A stretch of DNA of 64,000 bases from Gonocerus acuteangulatus (GCA_946811695.1 OX328130.1:77231599-77295598); one strand, 5' to 3'. Positions 19,256 through 31,262 are shown, numbered from the stretch's first letter. The notes: generated by a model not told the origin, from the letters alone. Numbers and translations: made by a program.

Positions 19256-22200
19256 ATAATAATTATTATTATAATAATTTCTATTATTATTTCTCCTAGC
19301 ATTATTTTATTTTGATCTTCATTCGTTTTAATCTGTTCATTATTATTTAATTATGAAATGTTTTTTATTTTGCCTTTGATTAAGAACTGCCAATGATCCT
19401 AAAGGATAGGGGCAGAATGAAATAAATAAATAAAATAATAAAAAAATTAACAAAGGCAACAAGTAAACAAATGGGAAAGATAGAAATAAGCAATAAATGT
19501 AACCCATGAGCATGTATAAGTCTATCAGGATTTATGAGTCCCTCAGTTGTGGGGTAAATATATTTTATAGATATTATCATGAAATATATAGTCTATTAAG
19601 ATATTTTACCATCAAGTTTGAAATAAAAGCCCCAAAAAATGAATCTTGAAAATGATTGTTTTTTATTCAAGACAAAAAAAAATATCCTAAGCATGCCACT
19701 CGGAAACCACAAATTTGGCTGCTGTATAATGCAGGAAAATGTAGAAAAATTCCTCATCAGTTGCTGGAACTCCATTCCATAAAGGATTTGTGAGATCACC
19801 ACAAGCACGAGTTAACCCACCAAAGACGACAAATATTTACAAAAAATATATACTTTTTTTTTAAATTTCTTGGCTCATTTACTTTGGTTTGAGCCCAGGA
19901 AAATATTAAAGAATATTGAAGATGTATTGAGGAGTGGGGGTCGGGGTGTCCTTTGTAAGGTCAAAATTACACTTTGAGAATAATCTTCTTTCTATAAAAA
20001 TGAAGAATAACCAAATATTGGTATTGAACATTTCAGTGAGCAGAGGTCGAACCGCACTATCACCTTTTACTTCTTCAGAAGCAAGTAGAATGACCGATTC
20101 AGCTGAACATCTCATTCTATTGACTCGTAAAACTATTTTTTATGAGGATACTATCAGCGTAATATCATATCACCAAACAATACTAAATTTATTATTTGAT
20201 AAATTTATTGTTTGATATGGATTATTGCTCAATGCCAGTGATCAGGATCCATTGAAAAATATCAACACTTTGAAACAATTGAAATAAAGTTCCACGGTGA
20301 AATGTGGCTAAGAACTGATGAACCCATCAATTCTGGCACCAGGAAACGTTTAACTGCAACGACATCAATGCAATTTTAAGGGAGCATGTTACACATTCGT
20401 CCTTCGTGGGTTGAAAGTAGCCATCGAATATCAGCATAGAGCTGATATGAGCATTACTGGAATAAAATTCCATCCTCCCTCACATCAAACTTAATCAAGT
20501 CCATGAAAAGAAGAATAGAAGCAAAAAGGTGGGACTACATAATATTAAATGACCTGTTATGTATTAATCTCTTATTTATTTTGATGATATTTAATAATGA
20601 ATCAATAATTTTGACTCATCATTTTTGTATATATGGATTTATAATGTTGATTATTAATAAATCATCGTTGCATTAGCTAATGATTTTCTTTTTGTTGTAT
20701 TCTTCAAAAATAAAATAACTTATTGATGATTAATTATAACTCTTGTACCATTTCTATTATTTTTATCGATATGGTGATCCTTAGAAAGTACTTTTTTTCA
20801 AAATGAACTTAGTTTAGGAATATTTCTGATATTCAGTGTACATTGAATTTTCTTCTATTTTATTAATTTTCATAATATAATAGGAAAGTTATTCCCGGCA
20901 GAAACTATCAAAATTGAATGAATGACAGAGAAAACAACGATTGAATAAGAAATTATGACAAGGCTGAATGTTGAATGATGGTAGAGTTTAAAAAGAAACC
21001 AATTTCCCCTTAAACAAATATATAAAATAGAATACATACAGAACAAAGAGAATTATACAGCTGATATATCTCCCTTAAAATACAAAAGAAACAGAGTGGA
21101 GTTAGTTGTGGTTCCGAAAAAATGGTTCAATAATAATAAATTCAAAAAAACAAAGTGTTTGCATTTTTAGGCAACATTCTGGCTTGATTTTGAAACGTTC
21201 AACAGGGCTTTCAATAATTACAATAATAGAAGTAAATTATGTAATAATCACTTATAAATATAAAATAACAGGAAGTGACTTAATTAGAAGTAAATCATTC
21301 CATTTTATATCATAAATGAGATAGTTTTTGTCGAACTTTTTTATGTATTCTTCCATATTGTAAATGAGATTTATTAATGTTTTATTGTTATAATATCCCA
21401 AGCTGAAGTTATAATGGTCATCATTTTTATATATTTGTTGAATTTTAGGTGAAACGCCACAACAAAAACTAAAATAAGATTTAAAAACCAAAACGTTTAT
21501 ATAACCCTGAGTCTTTAATGAATAAAACATACTATAAAAAAAAGTATAAAAGGTTAGCTGGGATTGTTTTATTGAAGACACGGAGACACTATCCATTTGT
21601 TGTGGAGGTCCGGTGTGTCCAAGTGTCATGAAACCACATCCAAGTGATCCACACGTAAGTGTAATACTGTAATACACTATCCATTTCCTTTAGCGTACCC
21701 AGTCTTGGCAAAACTAATATTAATTCATTCTTTTAGTTTACTTTTAGATTTGTAGAATTATTAATCAAGTGTTGGAGTATTTTCTTAATAAATAGTTGTT
21801 ATTAGTTTTAGTATCCGTTTTTAGTAAGGTAATTAATTTAATTTAAGCAAAAGTGACTTTAATTTGTGATTTTAGTTGTTTTTTAATTCACTAATTAGGT
21901 TATTGTATAATTTGATTCAGAACAAGGTTAAAAAAATATGTATGTATGTATTTTTTAAAAAAAAAAATAAAGAGTGTTTATTTATGAACTATAATGGGGG
22001 AAATGAGGTTACAACTAAAACTTCTGCCTATTTAAAACAAAACGAAAACAAGTTCTATTAGTTTTAATAATTTACTTATGTAATTATCGAAATAACATAT
22101 GGACGTCTTTAAACGGGAAGAAACCAAGCGCCGTTTTTAACAAAATTGCGTTTTTTGTGCTATCTTGTAGAGAATTAGAGAATTTATATAGTAATAAAAA

Positions 22201-22474
22201 ACTGGTTAAAATATAATGTTGTCATTAAAGCAAGAAAAAATACCCCCAAAAAAAAGTTAAATGGTGTATCCAGTATGCTATAATAAACAGAAAGGAATCA
22301 AGCACCATTTTTATCAATAACTATAAAAATAAAACCCCATCACCATAACAACAGTTTATTTTAATGAGGGAAAATGAATGAAATATTTCAGATAATAAAG
22401 GAATTTTAGACCCAGAAAAAACTTTAAACCCAATTCTCTAAAGAATGAACAGATGCGTCCATATGATTTACATT
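19256..22474. other. AT-rich intergenic DNA, no gene recognised
   Basis: These 3.2 kb contain only short AT-rich ORFs (for example 19934-20215 and 21252-21677) without recognisable motifs or splice-linked partners. No terminal repeats were identified. Confidence 0.4.
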
Positions 22475-22487
22475 AATTCACGTTATT

Positions 22488-22661
22488 TATTTTTTTCTTT
22501 TCGAGTTTCACGGCGTATCAACTATAACGCTATTAACGCCGGGCTATCTACAGGTTGCCACCCTTTTATAATACCAACAACACGTGGTCGGTCACCCATT
22601 CAGGTTCTGACCACGCCCGACGTTGCTTAACGGTGCATTCAATGTGGCTATGGCCTTTGGC
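22488..22661 (-). mobile_element. 5S-rRNA-derived SINE with target duplication
   Basis: The minus strand begins GCCAAAGGCCATAGCCACAT and carries 5S-like blocks with about 20 bp deleted after TTAAGC. The tail matches that at 11.5 kb. The 13-bp AATTCACGTTATT flanks both ends (22475-22487 and 22662-22674), which is a clean LINE-mediated insertion. Confidence 0.85.
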
Positions 22662-22674
22662 AATTCACGTTATT

Positions 22675-23490
22675 GTTGTAAAACTAAACTAAAATAAAGC
22701 TTTAATTCAGTGTTTAATCAATTCCCAATGATTTAGTTTTGGTTTTAGTTCAAATAATATCCATTAGTTAATTTAATTTTAGTTTTTTAGGTTGCAATTT
22801 GTAGTTTAGATTTAGTTTATTGTAAAAAGTGAATGTAGTTTTAGTTTTCCCCAACACTGAGCGTACCTTTGGAGATAAACATTGATAAGGTTAGAAGAAG
22901 CTACTGGAGCGACACCTACCGACAATGAGCGATACTACACCCTGTCCCTCGACAATCATCAGCTGTATAGGTTCCATATGATGGAATATCTACATGTATA
23001 TGAGCCTATCTCCTATATATTTCTAGGATATATTCCTCCATATTGGACTAGCAACTAGATCCTTGAAGAGAGAATATACTACGGCAGAGTATATATACAT
23101 TAGAGCAGTACACGAGGCCCCTGTCATGTCTTACTGTCGTGTTGGTCTAGTCTATCCCGTACACACTACGGGGCCTAGGAATACACGCTACAGCTCTTGT
23201 CCGATCCGATAGCCACCGACAAGAAACACATGCATCTAGATAGAGGTGCCTATGTTGGTCCCAATCCAATCCGATAGCCACCGATTCTTGGCCATTCAAA
23301 CTTGTTTGTGTCTAGACCGATTTCGGACCGACGAAGCAAAATGGCGCCAACCCACATATTGTGTTTCAAAAAGACCTACAGGTTCTAAATCTTAACTGAT
23401 TTCAATGAATTTTTTTTTTTAAATCAAAGGAAATAACATTTAGAACAACTTTGTCAATTCACATTTTTGGTTTTACTTTCCCTTGTTTAT
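22675..23490. other. Probable older repeat around the Harbinger-like element
   Basis: No gene was recognised. A block with GATCCGATAGCCACCGA and CCTATGTTGGTCC (23200-23280) is echoed in inverted form at 25315-25350 (GGATCGGATCGGGTCGAGACC...GTAGGCAC). This suggests an older element that received the Harbinger-like insertion. Confidence 0.4.
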
Positions 23491-23786
23491 TAAGGCCCAG
23501 CGCACACGGTGCGACTGTTCTGCAACTCGAGTTGCAAACTAGTTGCGTCTGAAACCAGTTTGCAACTGAAATAAAACTTCTTTCTGCTCACGGTGCGACT
23601 TTTCTGCAATTAGAGTTGCAAACCAGTTGCGTATGAAATTGCAACTGAAACAAAACACGCGACTATATTGGCTTGTTGTAAATCAATTGCCCAACAGTTT
23701 CGCAAGTGGTGTGTTTATTTAGTGAGCTACGTGTTTTTTTTTTTTGTAAGAACTTGCGATGTCAGACTCACAAGGGGAGTATACAG

Positions 23787-23824
23787 CGATGGGGTCACCG
23801 ATCTGGAGATCGGTGACCCCATCG
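23787..23824. repeat. Perfect 18-bp hairpin inside the Harbinger-like element
   Basis: CGATGGGGTCACCGATCT is followed by GG and then its exact reverse complement. It is an unusually GC-rich, unmutated palindrome in AT-rich surroundings. Confidence 0.9.
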
Positions 23825-24315
23825 CCCATTTTTTTTCTGGTGATTCTGCATCGAAAAATAGTCGACACGTGTCCGAGCGTTCCGTCCAATACGCCTTGGA
23901 GCCGATAATTAAAATAAAATAGGTTAAAGTGCTTCATTTTTTATATCGAGTTTAAAAAATTATATCGACTAGATTCTTTCACCAATTCATTTTTTTTATA
24001 GAGTTCCTAGATTAAAAGAAAAATATAATCGTTAAACAATAATTTATATTACGTCAAATAAATTCAAAAATATGTTTATGTTTTCAAGTAAACTAGCATT
24101 ATACATTATTTTAGACCAAAAATAATAGCAGAAATAAGCACCCCAAAAAACTTTAATGTGGTGAATATCTTTGAAAACAAAAACTAATGATTTTTCCCAG
24201 TCTGAAGGAGACTACAAATTTGTAAGCGAAAAAGTAACGTGACGTTTTGAAATTCAATATCTCCTCTTGAGATAATCCCATTTTTAATTCATTGAAATCC
24301 TTAAAAAGAAGAAAG

Positions 24316-24381
24316 ACTCCTTGTTCTAACCATATAAACTCCTTGTTCTAACCATATATACTCCTTGTTCTAACCATACTA
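24316..24381. repeat. Three tandem copies of a 22-bp unit
   Basis: The unit is ACTCCTTGTTCTAACCATAT, with small changes at the copy ends. Confidence 0.85.
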
Positions 24382-25100
24382 TTGTATTATATCAAAATGT
24401 ACTTGCAAAAAATGGTTCTCAAAATAAAAATCAAATGTTAACTTTTTTGCATATAACGTCAATCCCAGAACACGTAGAAACACCCCGATTGGAAGGAAAT
24501 GTGTTACATTTTGGCCTTTATCGAACCTCCAAGTTTTGTTTGAATCGGGTAAATATTCTTTGAAATATGCTGGATTCTTGAATCTTTAACAAACTTATAA
24601 GTGCCCTCCCCATTAGTGAAATTTAAAATACCTTTTTTTTTTTATTTTTGTAATATTCACAAAACTTGAATTTAGGGGGTTTTTAATGTGCTAAAAACGA
24701 ATCTGACATCCGTTTTTAAATAAAAAATTGCTTCACATTAAGTTCTTGATGGCACATGTTGTTATTGGCTATATAGCTTAAATACACTTTACTTAAAACT
24801 GCCTTTATTTATATAACCCAACATAACATAGCTGAATAACATATGTAATAAATAAACCTTCTTGTAACTAAGCAACCGCAAATATCGATAGAATGCAAGG
24901 CTGTCCGACGAAAGTCTCGTGCAACTCACATGCAACGCAACTGCAACCGCTGGCCCACGGTTGCATGTGACTGGTTTTAAATCGTCAAAAACAAGTTGCG
25001 TCGTGTGCGCCTGTCCATTGAAATACATTGCCGAGGTCTCAAAACAGTTGCGCGTGCAACTGGAGTTGCAAAACAGTCTCACCGTGTGCGCTGGGCCTAA

Positions 25101-25532
25101 ATTGCGTGGAAAGACGTTTATAACCATCCAACGTCTATAACCTTCCAGTGCTTATAACCTTCTAGTTACCTTTCTTATAAATAATTTTAAAATATGAATA
25201 CCAATACTTCTCTTACCTCCAACATTCAACCTAATCGAAGGTGAACTATGCTTATTAGGTGGTATTTCTTAAATTAACCACTCATTTTCACTTTACTACG
25301 AGCTATGACTAAATCGGATCGGATCGGGTCGAGACCAATGTAGGCACTCACGTCGGCCGCTGTCGATCAAACGAAATCGGATCGGGAGATATATGTAGGT
25401 GCAGCCTAATGCATACTTTACATACTAACAGGTTAGTACTTGTCAACTAAGCAGTTCTATCTACGCGGAAACATGTCATTTTTTACTGACAAGTATTAGT
25501 AAAGGCAGCAAGTACTGAAAAGGAATGGACTC
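25101..25532. other. Intergenic DNA before the 60-bp array
   Basis: This contains the inverted echo of the 23.2 kb block (25315-25350). No gene was seen. Confidence 0.4.
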
Positions 25533-26792
25533 TATTTACTAAGCGACAAGCAAGCTCCCCCACCACCACCATTCTACTATGCAGCTGCAGGGTATTTACT
25601 AAGCGACAAGCAAGCTCCCCCACCACCACCATTCTACTATGCAGCTGCAGGGTATTTACTAAGCGACAAGCAAGCTCCCCCACCACCACCATTCTACTAT
25701 GCAGCTGCAGGGTATTTACTAAGCGACAAGCAAGCTCCCCCACCACCACCATTCTACTATGCAGCTGCAGGGTATTTACTAAGCGACAAGCAAGCTCCCC
25801 CACCACCACCATTCTACTATGCAGCTGCAGGGTATTTACTAAGCGACAAGCAAGCTCCCCCACCACCACCATTCTACTATGCAGCTGCAGGGTATTTACT
25901 AAGCGACAAGCAAGCTCCCCCACCACCACCATTCTACTATGCAGCTGCAGGGTATTTACTAAGCGACAAGCAAGCTCCCCCACCACCACCATTCTACTAT
26001 GCAGCTGCAGGGTATTTACTAAGCGACAAGCAAGCTCCCCCACCACCACCATTCTACTATGCAGCTGCAGGGTATTTACTAAGCGACAAGCAAGCTCCCC
26101 CACCACCACCATTCTACTATGCAGCTGCAGGGTATTTACTAAGCGACAAGCAAGCTCCCCCACCACCACCATTCTACTATGCAGCTGCAGGGTATTTACT
26201 AAGCGACAAGCAAGCTCCCCCACCACCACCATTCTACTATGCAGCTGCAGGGTATTTACTAAGCGACAAGCAAGCTCCCCCACCACCATCATTCTACTAT
26301 GCAGCTGCAGGGTATTTACTAAGCGACAAGCAAGCTCCCCCACCACCACCATTCTACTATGCAGCTGCAGGGTATTTACTAAGCGACAAGCAAGCTCCCC
26401 CACCACCATCATTCTACTATGCAGCTGCAGGGTATTTACTAAGCGACAAGCAAGCTCCCCCACCACCACCATTCTACTATGCAGCTGCAGGGTATTTACT
26501 AAGCGACAAGCAAGCTCCCCCACCACCACCATTCTACTATGCAGCTGCAGGGTATTTACTAAGCGACAAGCAAGCTCCCCCACCACCATCATTCTACTAT
26601 GCAGCTGCAGGGTATTTACTAAGCGACAAGCAAGCTCCCCCACCACCACCATTCTACTATGCAGCTGCAGGGTATTTACTAAGCGACAAGCAAGCTCCCC
26701 CACCACCATCATTCTACTATGCAGCTGCAGGGTATTTACTAAGCGACAAGCAAGCTCCCCCACCACCACCATTCTACTATGCAGCTGCAGGG
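25533..26792. repeat. Minisatellite, 21 copies of a 60-bp unit
   Basis: The unit begins TATTTACTAAGCGACAAGCA and ends ATGCAGCTGCAGGG. It contains CCCCCACCACCACC and the palindrome GCAGCTGC. Copies are nearly identical, and the only recurrent variant is CACCACCACC to CACCACCATC in four copies toward the right end. Because 60 is divisible by 3, the minus strand stays open for 444 codons with a 20-residue repeat (Met/Val variants). I treat that ORF as a by-product, not a gene. Confidence 0.95.
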
Positions 26793-27274
26793 CATTTACT
26801 GCTTTTGTGAAAGCCAATTTCAGGACTTTTTCGTGATTTGAAAAGCAAATTCCATGCCTATTAAAAGGAAAATTACCTTTCTTAAAAAAGCCTTAATTAT
26901 TAACTTAAAAGTATTTATAACCTAAAACGGATATCTATAAAACTGCGATTTTACATACATTTAAAACAATTAATAAAACTGTGTAAAATGTTCATCATAT
27001 GTTAAAGAGGATAGTCATATTAATTTTAAAAGAGAACAAACGATGATACTAAAAATTTTAAAATGACTATGGAATCACCAGCCTATTGAAACAATATTGA
27101 ACAATGTCAGCAGAATTCAAAATTTCTAAAAACATTACCAACTAAATATTTATTGCCAATTTATAAAAATTAACTACAATTAATGTGTAGAGTCTATCAA
27201 CATTTAAGTCTGCATACATGCAAATAATGGATACTTGATGTGTAATTGAGTAAGAGGCAAATTAAATTGCATTG
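26793..27274. other. AT-rich spacer, nothing recognised
   Basis: No ORF or repeat was recognised between the minisatellite and the mariner. Confidence 0.5.
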
Positions 27275-27436
27275 CTACGGAGTAAGGTCCATAAGTTTCC
27301 GGCCTGTCCTGCTTCCCCTCCTTCGGGACCTACACGCCTATGCAGGTCCATGCCTACTCACTCCATACCCATCGCCCGCACTTCCTCAGTCTTGTCAGTC
27401 AGTGTCCAGCCTTGAAGGAAACTCCCCATTTTTACA

Positions 27437-28925
27437 ATGTTCAAACTCGAGTACCGTGCGGTAATTAAATTCTTTTGTAAAGAGGGTCTTACTCCTGCGC
27501 AAATTAAAGAGCGCTTGGATTGTGTATACGGGCAGTCCTTCCCCTCGTATTCCACAGTGAAAGAATGGGCAAAATTATTTAAGTTAGGGAGAAAAAGTCT
27601 ATAGCAGGGGTCTCCAAACTACGGCCCGAGGGCCACATCCGGCCCGCGGACAGATTTTGCCCGGCCCGCGGAGAGCTAGCATACTTGAAAACGCCTTTTA
27701 GAGAACATATTTTTTATAGCAAATTAAATTTAGTTTACTGAAGTATTCTAATTTTATGTTGAATAATTATTAATATTACATCTACATTGATATGGTCATG
27801 GGCTAACTACTCATAAAGAAACACAGAATTGTAATGAGTAAAGACATGTATAATATGCAGAAAATTTAACTTCAGTATATAATAACTAACAAATTATTGA
27901 AATGAATCCAACTTTTCATCAGTGGACTATTTCACTTTTTACCACCGGCAACAATGATAATATGGTTTTGGCCCTCGGAACCTACTGGAGTAATCAGTAT
28001 GGCCTTAAGGCTGGAAAGTTTGGAGACCCCTGGTCTAGAAGATGACCCACGTCCCGGTCACCCATTGGAAGCTGTCACTTCTGAAACAATCCAACTTGTG
28101 GAATCTGAATTGCTGTCTGACCGGCGACTAAAAACCAAGGAAATAGCAGCGAGGTTAGGGCTTTCAAAAACAAGTGTTTTGAGGATCATCAAAGAACATT
28201 TGCATATGAACAAGGTTAGTGCAAGATGGGTTCCAAAAATTCTTTCAGCTGCTCAAAAACAGGAACGAGTTCACTGCTGCAATGAATTTTTACGCGAGTA
28301 TAATGCGGACCCAAGGAATTTTTTGGACTCAATTGTAACTGGGGATGAGACAATGGTTCTATATTATGACCCACTCAGCAAAAGAGAGTCCATGGAATGG
28401 AGAAGACCAGGAGAAGCGCCTCCTTTAAAGGCAAAAGTCACGCAGTCAACAAAAAAGGTAATGGCCACAATTTTTTAGGACTGTAAAGGAATACTACTGA
28501 TAGATTTTAAAGAAAGGAATACCACAATGAATGGTGAGTATTATGCAGCCCTACTTCACCGGTTACGAGACGCCATTAAAGAGAAGAGGCGAGGGAAGTT
28601 AAGCAGAGGTGTCCGCCTCCTTCACGACAATACCTCTGTGCACACAGCATTGATTTCCAAGGCCGCTGTGAAGGACTGTGGATTCCAAGAAATCTCTCAT
28701 CCACCCTACAGCCCAGACTTGGCCCCTAGCGATTTCTACCTTTTCTCAAAGTTAAAATCTGACCTTCGTGGAAGGCGATTTAACGCCGACGAAGAGCTCC
28801 AAGCAGCAGTGGAAGAACATTTTTTTAACAAAGAAGAAAATTATTTTTTTCATGGTATAGAAATGTTGCCAAAGCGTTGCATTAAGTGTGTTGAACTTAG
28901 AGGAGAATATATTGAAAAACAGTAA
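27437..28925 (+). pseudogene. Mariner transposase (D34D), interrupted and with one stop
   Basis: ATG at 27437 starts MFKLEYRAVIKFFCKEGLTP, the first helix-turn-helix. After 53 codons the frame is broken by the MITE and resumes in frame at 28033 (LEDDPRPGHPLE...). The second helix-turn-helix is at LKTKEIAARLGLSKTSVLRI. The first catalytic Asp is in TGDETMV, the second in LLHDNTSVH and the third in PPYSPDLAPSDFYLF, with 34 residues between the last two. A single TAG at 28476-28478 replaces the Trp of a typical FWD motif. All catalytic residues survive, so the copy died recently by insertion and one nonsense change. Confidence 0.9.
27605..28032. mobile_element. hAT-type MITE inside the mariner
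   Basis: The ends are CAGGGGTCTCCAAACT and its inverse AGTTTGGAGACCCCTG. The 8-bp flanks are GTCTATAG (27597-27604) and GTCTAGAA (28033-28040). The right copy preserves the original transposase codons. The GCCCGCGG-rich subterminal region is typical of hAT MITEs. Confidence 0.85.
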
Positions 28926-28990
28926 AGTCAGTTTTTTTCTTTCACCTTTCCTTCTATCCCAGGCCGGAAACTTTTGGGCCTTACCACGTA

Positions 28991-29358
28991 TACAAAAGCT
29001 GCAACAATTTCGAATGTCCCGAGATTAGGTTAGCCTCCGGTAAAACTGAAATTTCGTGACAGGGTATCGAAATTCGTCACTTTTTCATGATTTTCGTGCC
29101 CTATTTTCAATTTCCTGACATTTTCATGATTTTCGTGTAGTAGACACCCTGGATTAGTTAATTACTGGACAGATAGTACCTAACGCACAAGTCTATTACG
29201 TGTGAAGTTCGTCTTGTCACTTAGATATGCAGCTTAACAAGTACTAGGCTTTATATAATACAGTAATCAGCTGATCTTAAGAAAATGGCGAATGCTCTGA
29301 GGGCAGGATTCCATTGGCTATACTAGTACATCGGCCATCATATAATTCCCAATATACC
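28991..29358. other. Intergenic DNA, no gene recognised
   Basis: Nearly repeated phrases such as TTTTCATGATTTTCGTG at about 29080 and 29120 form a loose imperfect tandem. Nothing else was seen. Confidence 0.4.
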
Positions 29359-29376
29359 TTAAGACGTTAACCGCCA

Positions 29377-29495
29377 TGGGGGTCACCCGTGACCGGCAGT
29401 TATATATTTCATGAGGCCATGGGGGTCACCCGTGACCGGCAGTTATATATTTCATGAGGTCGTGGGCGTCACCCGTGACCGGGAAAACGGCCCTT
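29377..29495. repeat. Tandem 43-bp repeats with GGTCACCCGTGACC palindrome
   Basis: Two full copies and one partial copy occur, each beginning CATGGGGGTCACCCGTGACC. The same GGTGACCGG core recurs at the right end of the element, suggesting a transposase-binding palindrome. Confidence 0.85.
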
Positions 29496-29984
29496 TCTTA
29501 ACCCAACTACAGCTCATTGCCGGGCACAAATACTTGGTATTCTACTGCTGAGCGGTGACCGGCGCGGTCCAATGGAACTGCCAAGTACGTTGGTTTTCCG
29601 AAATTTCAACTTTATGACTTTTGGGTAGCTTATAATGTACAAGATAGAAATAAAATAAAAATAAGAAAAAAATATCTATGAAATTACATTATAGTATTAA
29701 ACGTGCATGATTAGTAAAAACACGAAATAATTGAAATATAAAACCATTCAGAGACGATGATCTCTATTGAAACATGTCAAAAATAGTCTGTCTGACGTTT
29801 ATATTCACGACAAAATGTTGACACTTTTATCGTTCTATTTTTGATCCTTATCTATTACCACTTCGAGTTTGTTGGGAGTCTTGTTTGTTTCATATAGTTT
29901 TGACATTTTATAGGTTTAATATTTATAGACTTTGGGTTTTGCTTCTTTTTTTTTTGCGATCTTGTGGAAGATACTTTTACGAAA

Positions 29985-30140
29985 ATGGAGTTTGATGATG
30001 ATGATTTCACTCAGTGTTTAGTAGATGAGTTAGATCAGGCAGAATTAGAATGGAGACATAAAGGAAGTTTATCGTGTAGTAGGGATGACTCATTGGTTCT
30101 AAGAAATGTGCGGAAAAGAAAACACACGGTTTCTAGATAG
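29985..30140 (+). pseudogene. N-terminal fragment of a piggyBac-type transposase
   Basis: This ORF of 51 residues starts MEFDDDDFTQCLVDELDQAE, an acidic start like many piggyBac-family transposases, and runs into a stop within the 3' subterminal repeat. The assignment rests mainly on the TTAA context. No catalytic domain is present. Confidence 0.5.
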
Positions 30141-30347
30141 CGCTGTGACAGAAAAAGAGCCGGACTCGGGCCCACTGAAAGCAAATCTACCAGTTCACGC
30201 CAAGTCGGGCACGGGTGACCGGCACCAATCAACATACACGGTTTCTAGATAGCGCTGTGACCGAAAAAGAGCCGGACTCGGGCCCACTGAAAGCAAATCT
30301 AACAGTTCACGCCTAGTCGGGCACGGGTGACCGGCACCAATCAACAT
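30124..30347. repeat. Two tandem copies of a 112-bp subterminal unit
   Basis: The unit begins ACACGGTTTCTAGATAGCGC and ends near CACCAATCAACAT. The copies differ at only a few sites. Each contains CGGGTGACCGG, the motif at the left end. Confidence 0.85.
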
Positions 30348-30484
30348 CTCTTGCGGAAATAAATAAAAACACATTTTCTTTACCCAAAACATTGAAATCA
30401 ATTTAAATTAGACCAACAAAAACACAAAACAAAAAATTACAAGAAATGTTTTGTCAAAAAGTTTAATGGCGGTTAATGTGTTAA

Positions 30485-30904
30485 GAAGACATAGGCGGAA
30501 GGAATTTCACTCCAATAAACTTCATTTCATACTTTAAATATAGTTATTAATTCTATTTCCTAATTAATTTACACCTTTCAGGAGCCTCTTCAGGGGAATA
30601 GTATAGAAATAGAATACCTTACCGCCTCAAATCCAATATGGCGGAGATAAGTCAGCTGATCAGAAATCTATGTCACATGTTTCAAATTTATTTCACAGAT
30701 AATCCGACCCAAAATTCTTAGCTAATTATAACAGACGTTAAAATTTAAATAAATAAACCATATTTCATTCTTTTTATTAGAAATAAATTAATAAAAATGG
30801 TGTTTACAATTTTTTTAATGTATTTGAAACTGAAGATGGCTGCCAGAGAGCATGCTTCAACGTTAAAAATATATATTTTAGATATATCTTAGCAAAATCA
30901 CAAC
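30485..30904. other. AT-rich spacer
   Basis: No gene was recognised. Confidence 0.4.
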
Positions 30905-31092
30905 TGGGGCAAAATATTAATATATTGGATATTATGTGGGACTATCAGTCTATGATGCAAATGCTACTAAAATATGACTAAAAGCTCTGTATGCTACTTA
31001 ATCTTAACAGATAGTCCCACATAATATCCAAAATATAGCAGCTCTAGTTAAGTTTTGTTAAAAATGTTGCTTGGCACTATTTCGCCCCGACC
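30905..31092. mobile_element. MITE with GATATTATGTGGGACTATC inverted repeats (copy 1)
   Basis: The inner arms GATATTATGTGGGACTATC and GATAGTCCCACATAATATC are exact inverses. The outer ends read CTGGGGCAAAATA and TATTTCGCCCCGA. It is shared with the copy at 60080-60309. Confidence 0.7.
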
Positions 31093-31201
31093 CAAAATTT
31101 TCAAAAATTCTTTCAACAGTTTAGCCTCAATAGCCTAAAACACAACTTGCTATAAACGGGAATCGAACCTCCTCCTTATCTATGATTGTACTGATGCTTA
31201 C

Positions 31202-31262
31202 CTGACTAAAGGAACAGTTGCTGAGGAGATGTCCATGACGATGTCTCCTCCTGAAGTAGATT
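31202..31262 (-). CDS. Candidate 5' exon (61 bp) of the zinc-finger gene or an upstream gene
   Basis: On the minus strand, a strong acceptor (TATTTATTTGTTTCAG) and strong donor (GTCAG|GTAAGCATC) bracket 61 bases. One frame reads STSGGDIVMDISSATVPLV and includes an ATG. Spliced directly to the 17806 acceptor, this frame ends after one codon (AGG then TGA). It would then be 5' UTR carrying a short upstream ORF, with translation of the main protein starting at 17793. It could also belong to another gene. Confidence 0.4.

Larger units (their letters stand above)
23494..25097. mobile_element. Harbinger-like DNA transposon derivative, 1.6 kb
   Basis: The ends are inverted repeats starting GGCCCAGCGCACACGGTG on both sides (about 38 bp with few mismatches), flanked by TAA at 23491-23493 and 25098-25100. 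A 3-bp TAA duplication with GGC-starting ends fits PIF/Harbinger. Just inside the ends are repeated GTTGCAACT-type motifs, which may be binding sites. No transposase was recognised inside. Confidence 0.7.
27275..28990 (+). mobile_element. Mariner transposon, interrupted by a hAT MITE
   Basis: The ends are inverted: the left reads TACGGAGTAAGGTCCATAAG and the right, reversed, TACGTGGTAAGGCCCAAAAG, both continuing TTTCCGGCCTG. Removing the 428-bp MITE leaves about 1.29 kb, the normal mariner length. It belongs to a different lineage from the 13 kb mariner. Confidence 0.9.
29363..30480 (+). mobile_element. piggyBac-like deletion derivative
   Basis: TTAA lies at 29359-29362 and 30481-30484. The inverted ends carry TTAACCGCCAT on both sides. 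GC-rich GGGTCACCCGTGACCGG motifs occur near both ends. A short N-terminal transposase-like ORF (29985-30140) is followed directly by the right end, so most of the gene is deleted. Confidence 0.7.

Noticed and set aside
25483..26817. 444-codon minus-strand ORF with a 20-residue repeat
   Set aside because: It follows from a 60-bp minisatellite whose period is a multiple of three. No start region, domain or splice context supports a gene.
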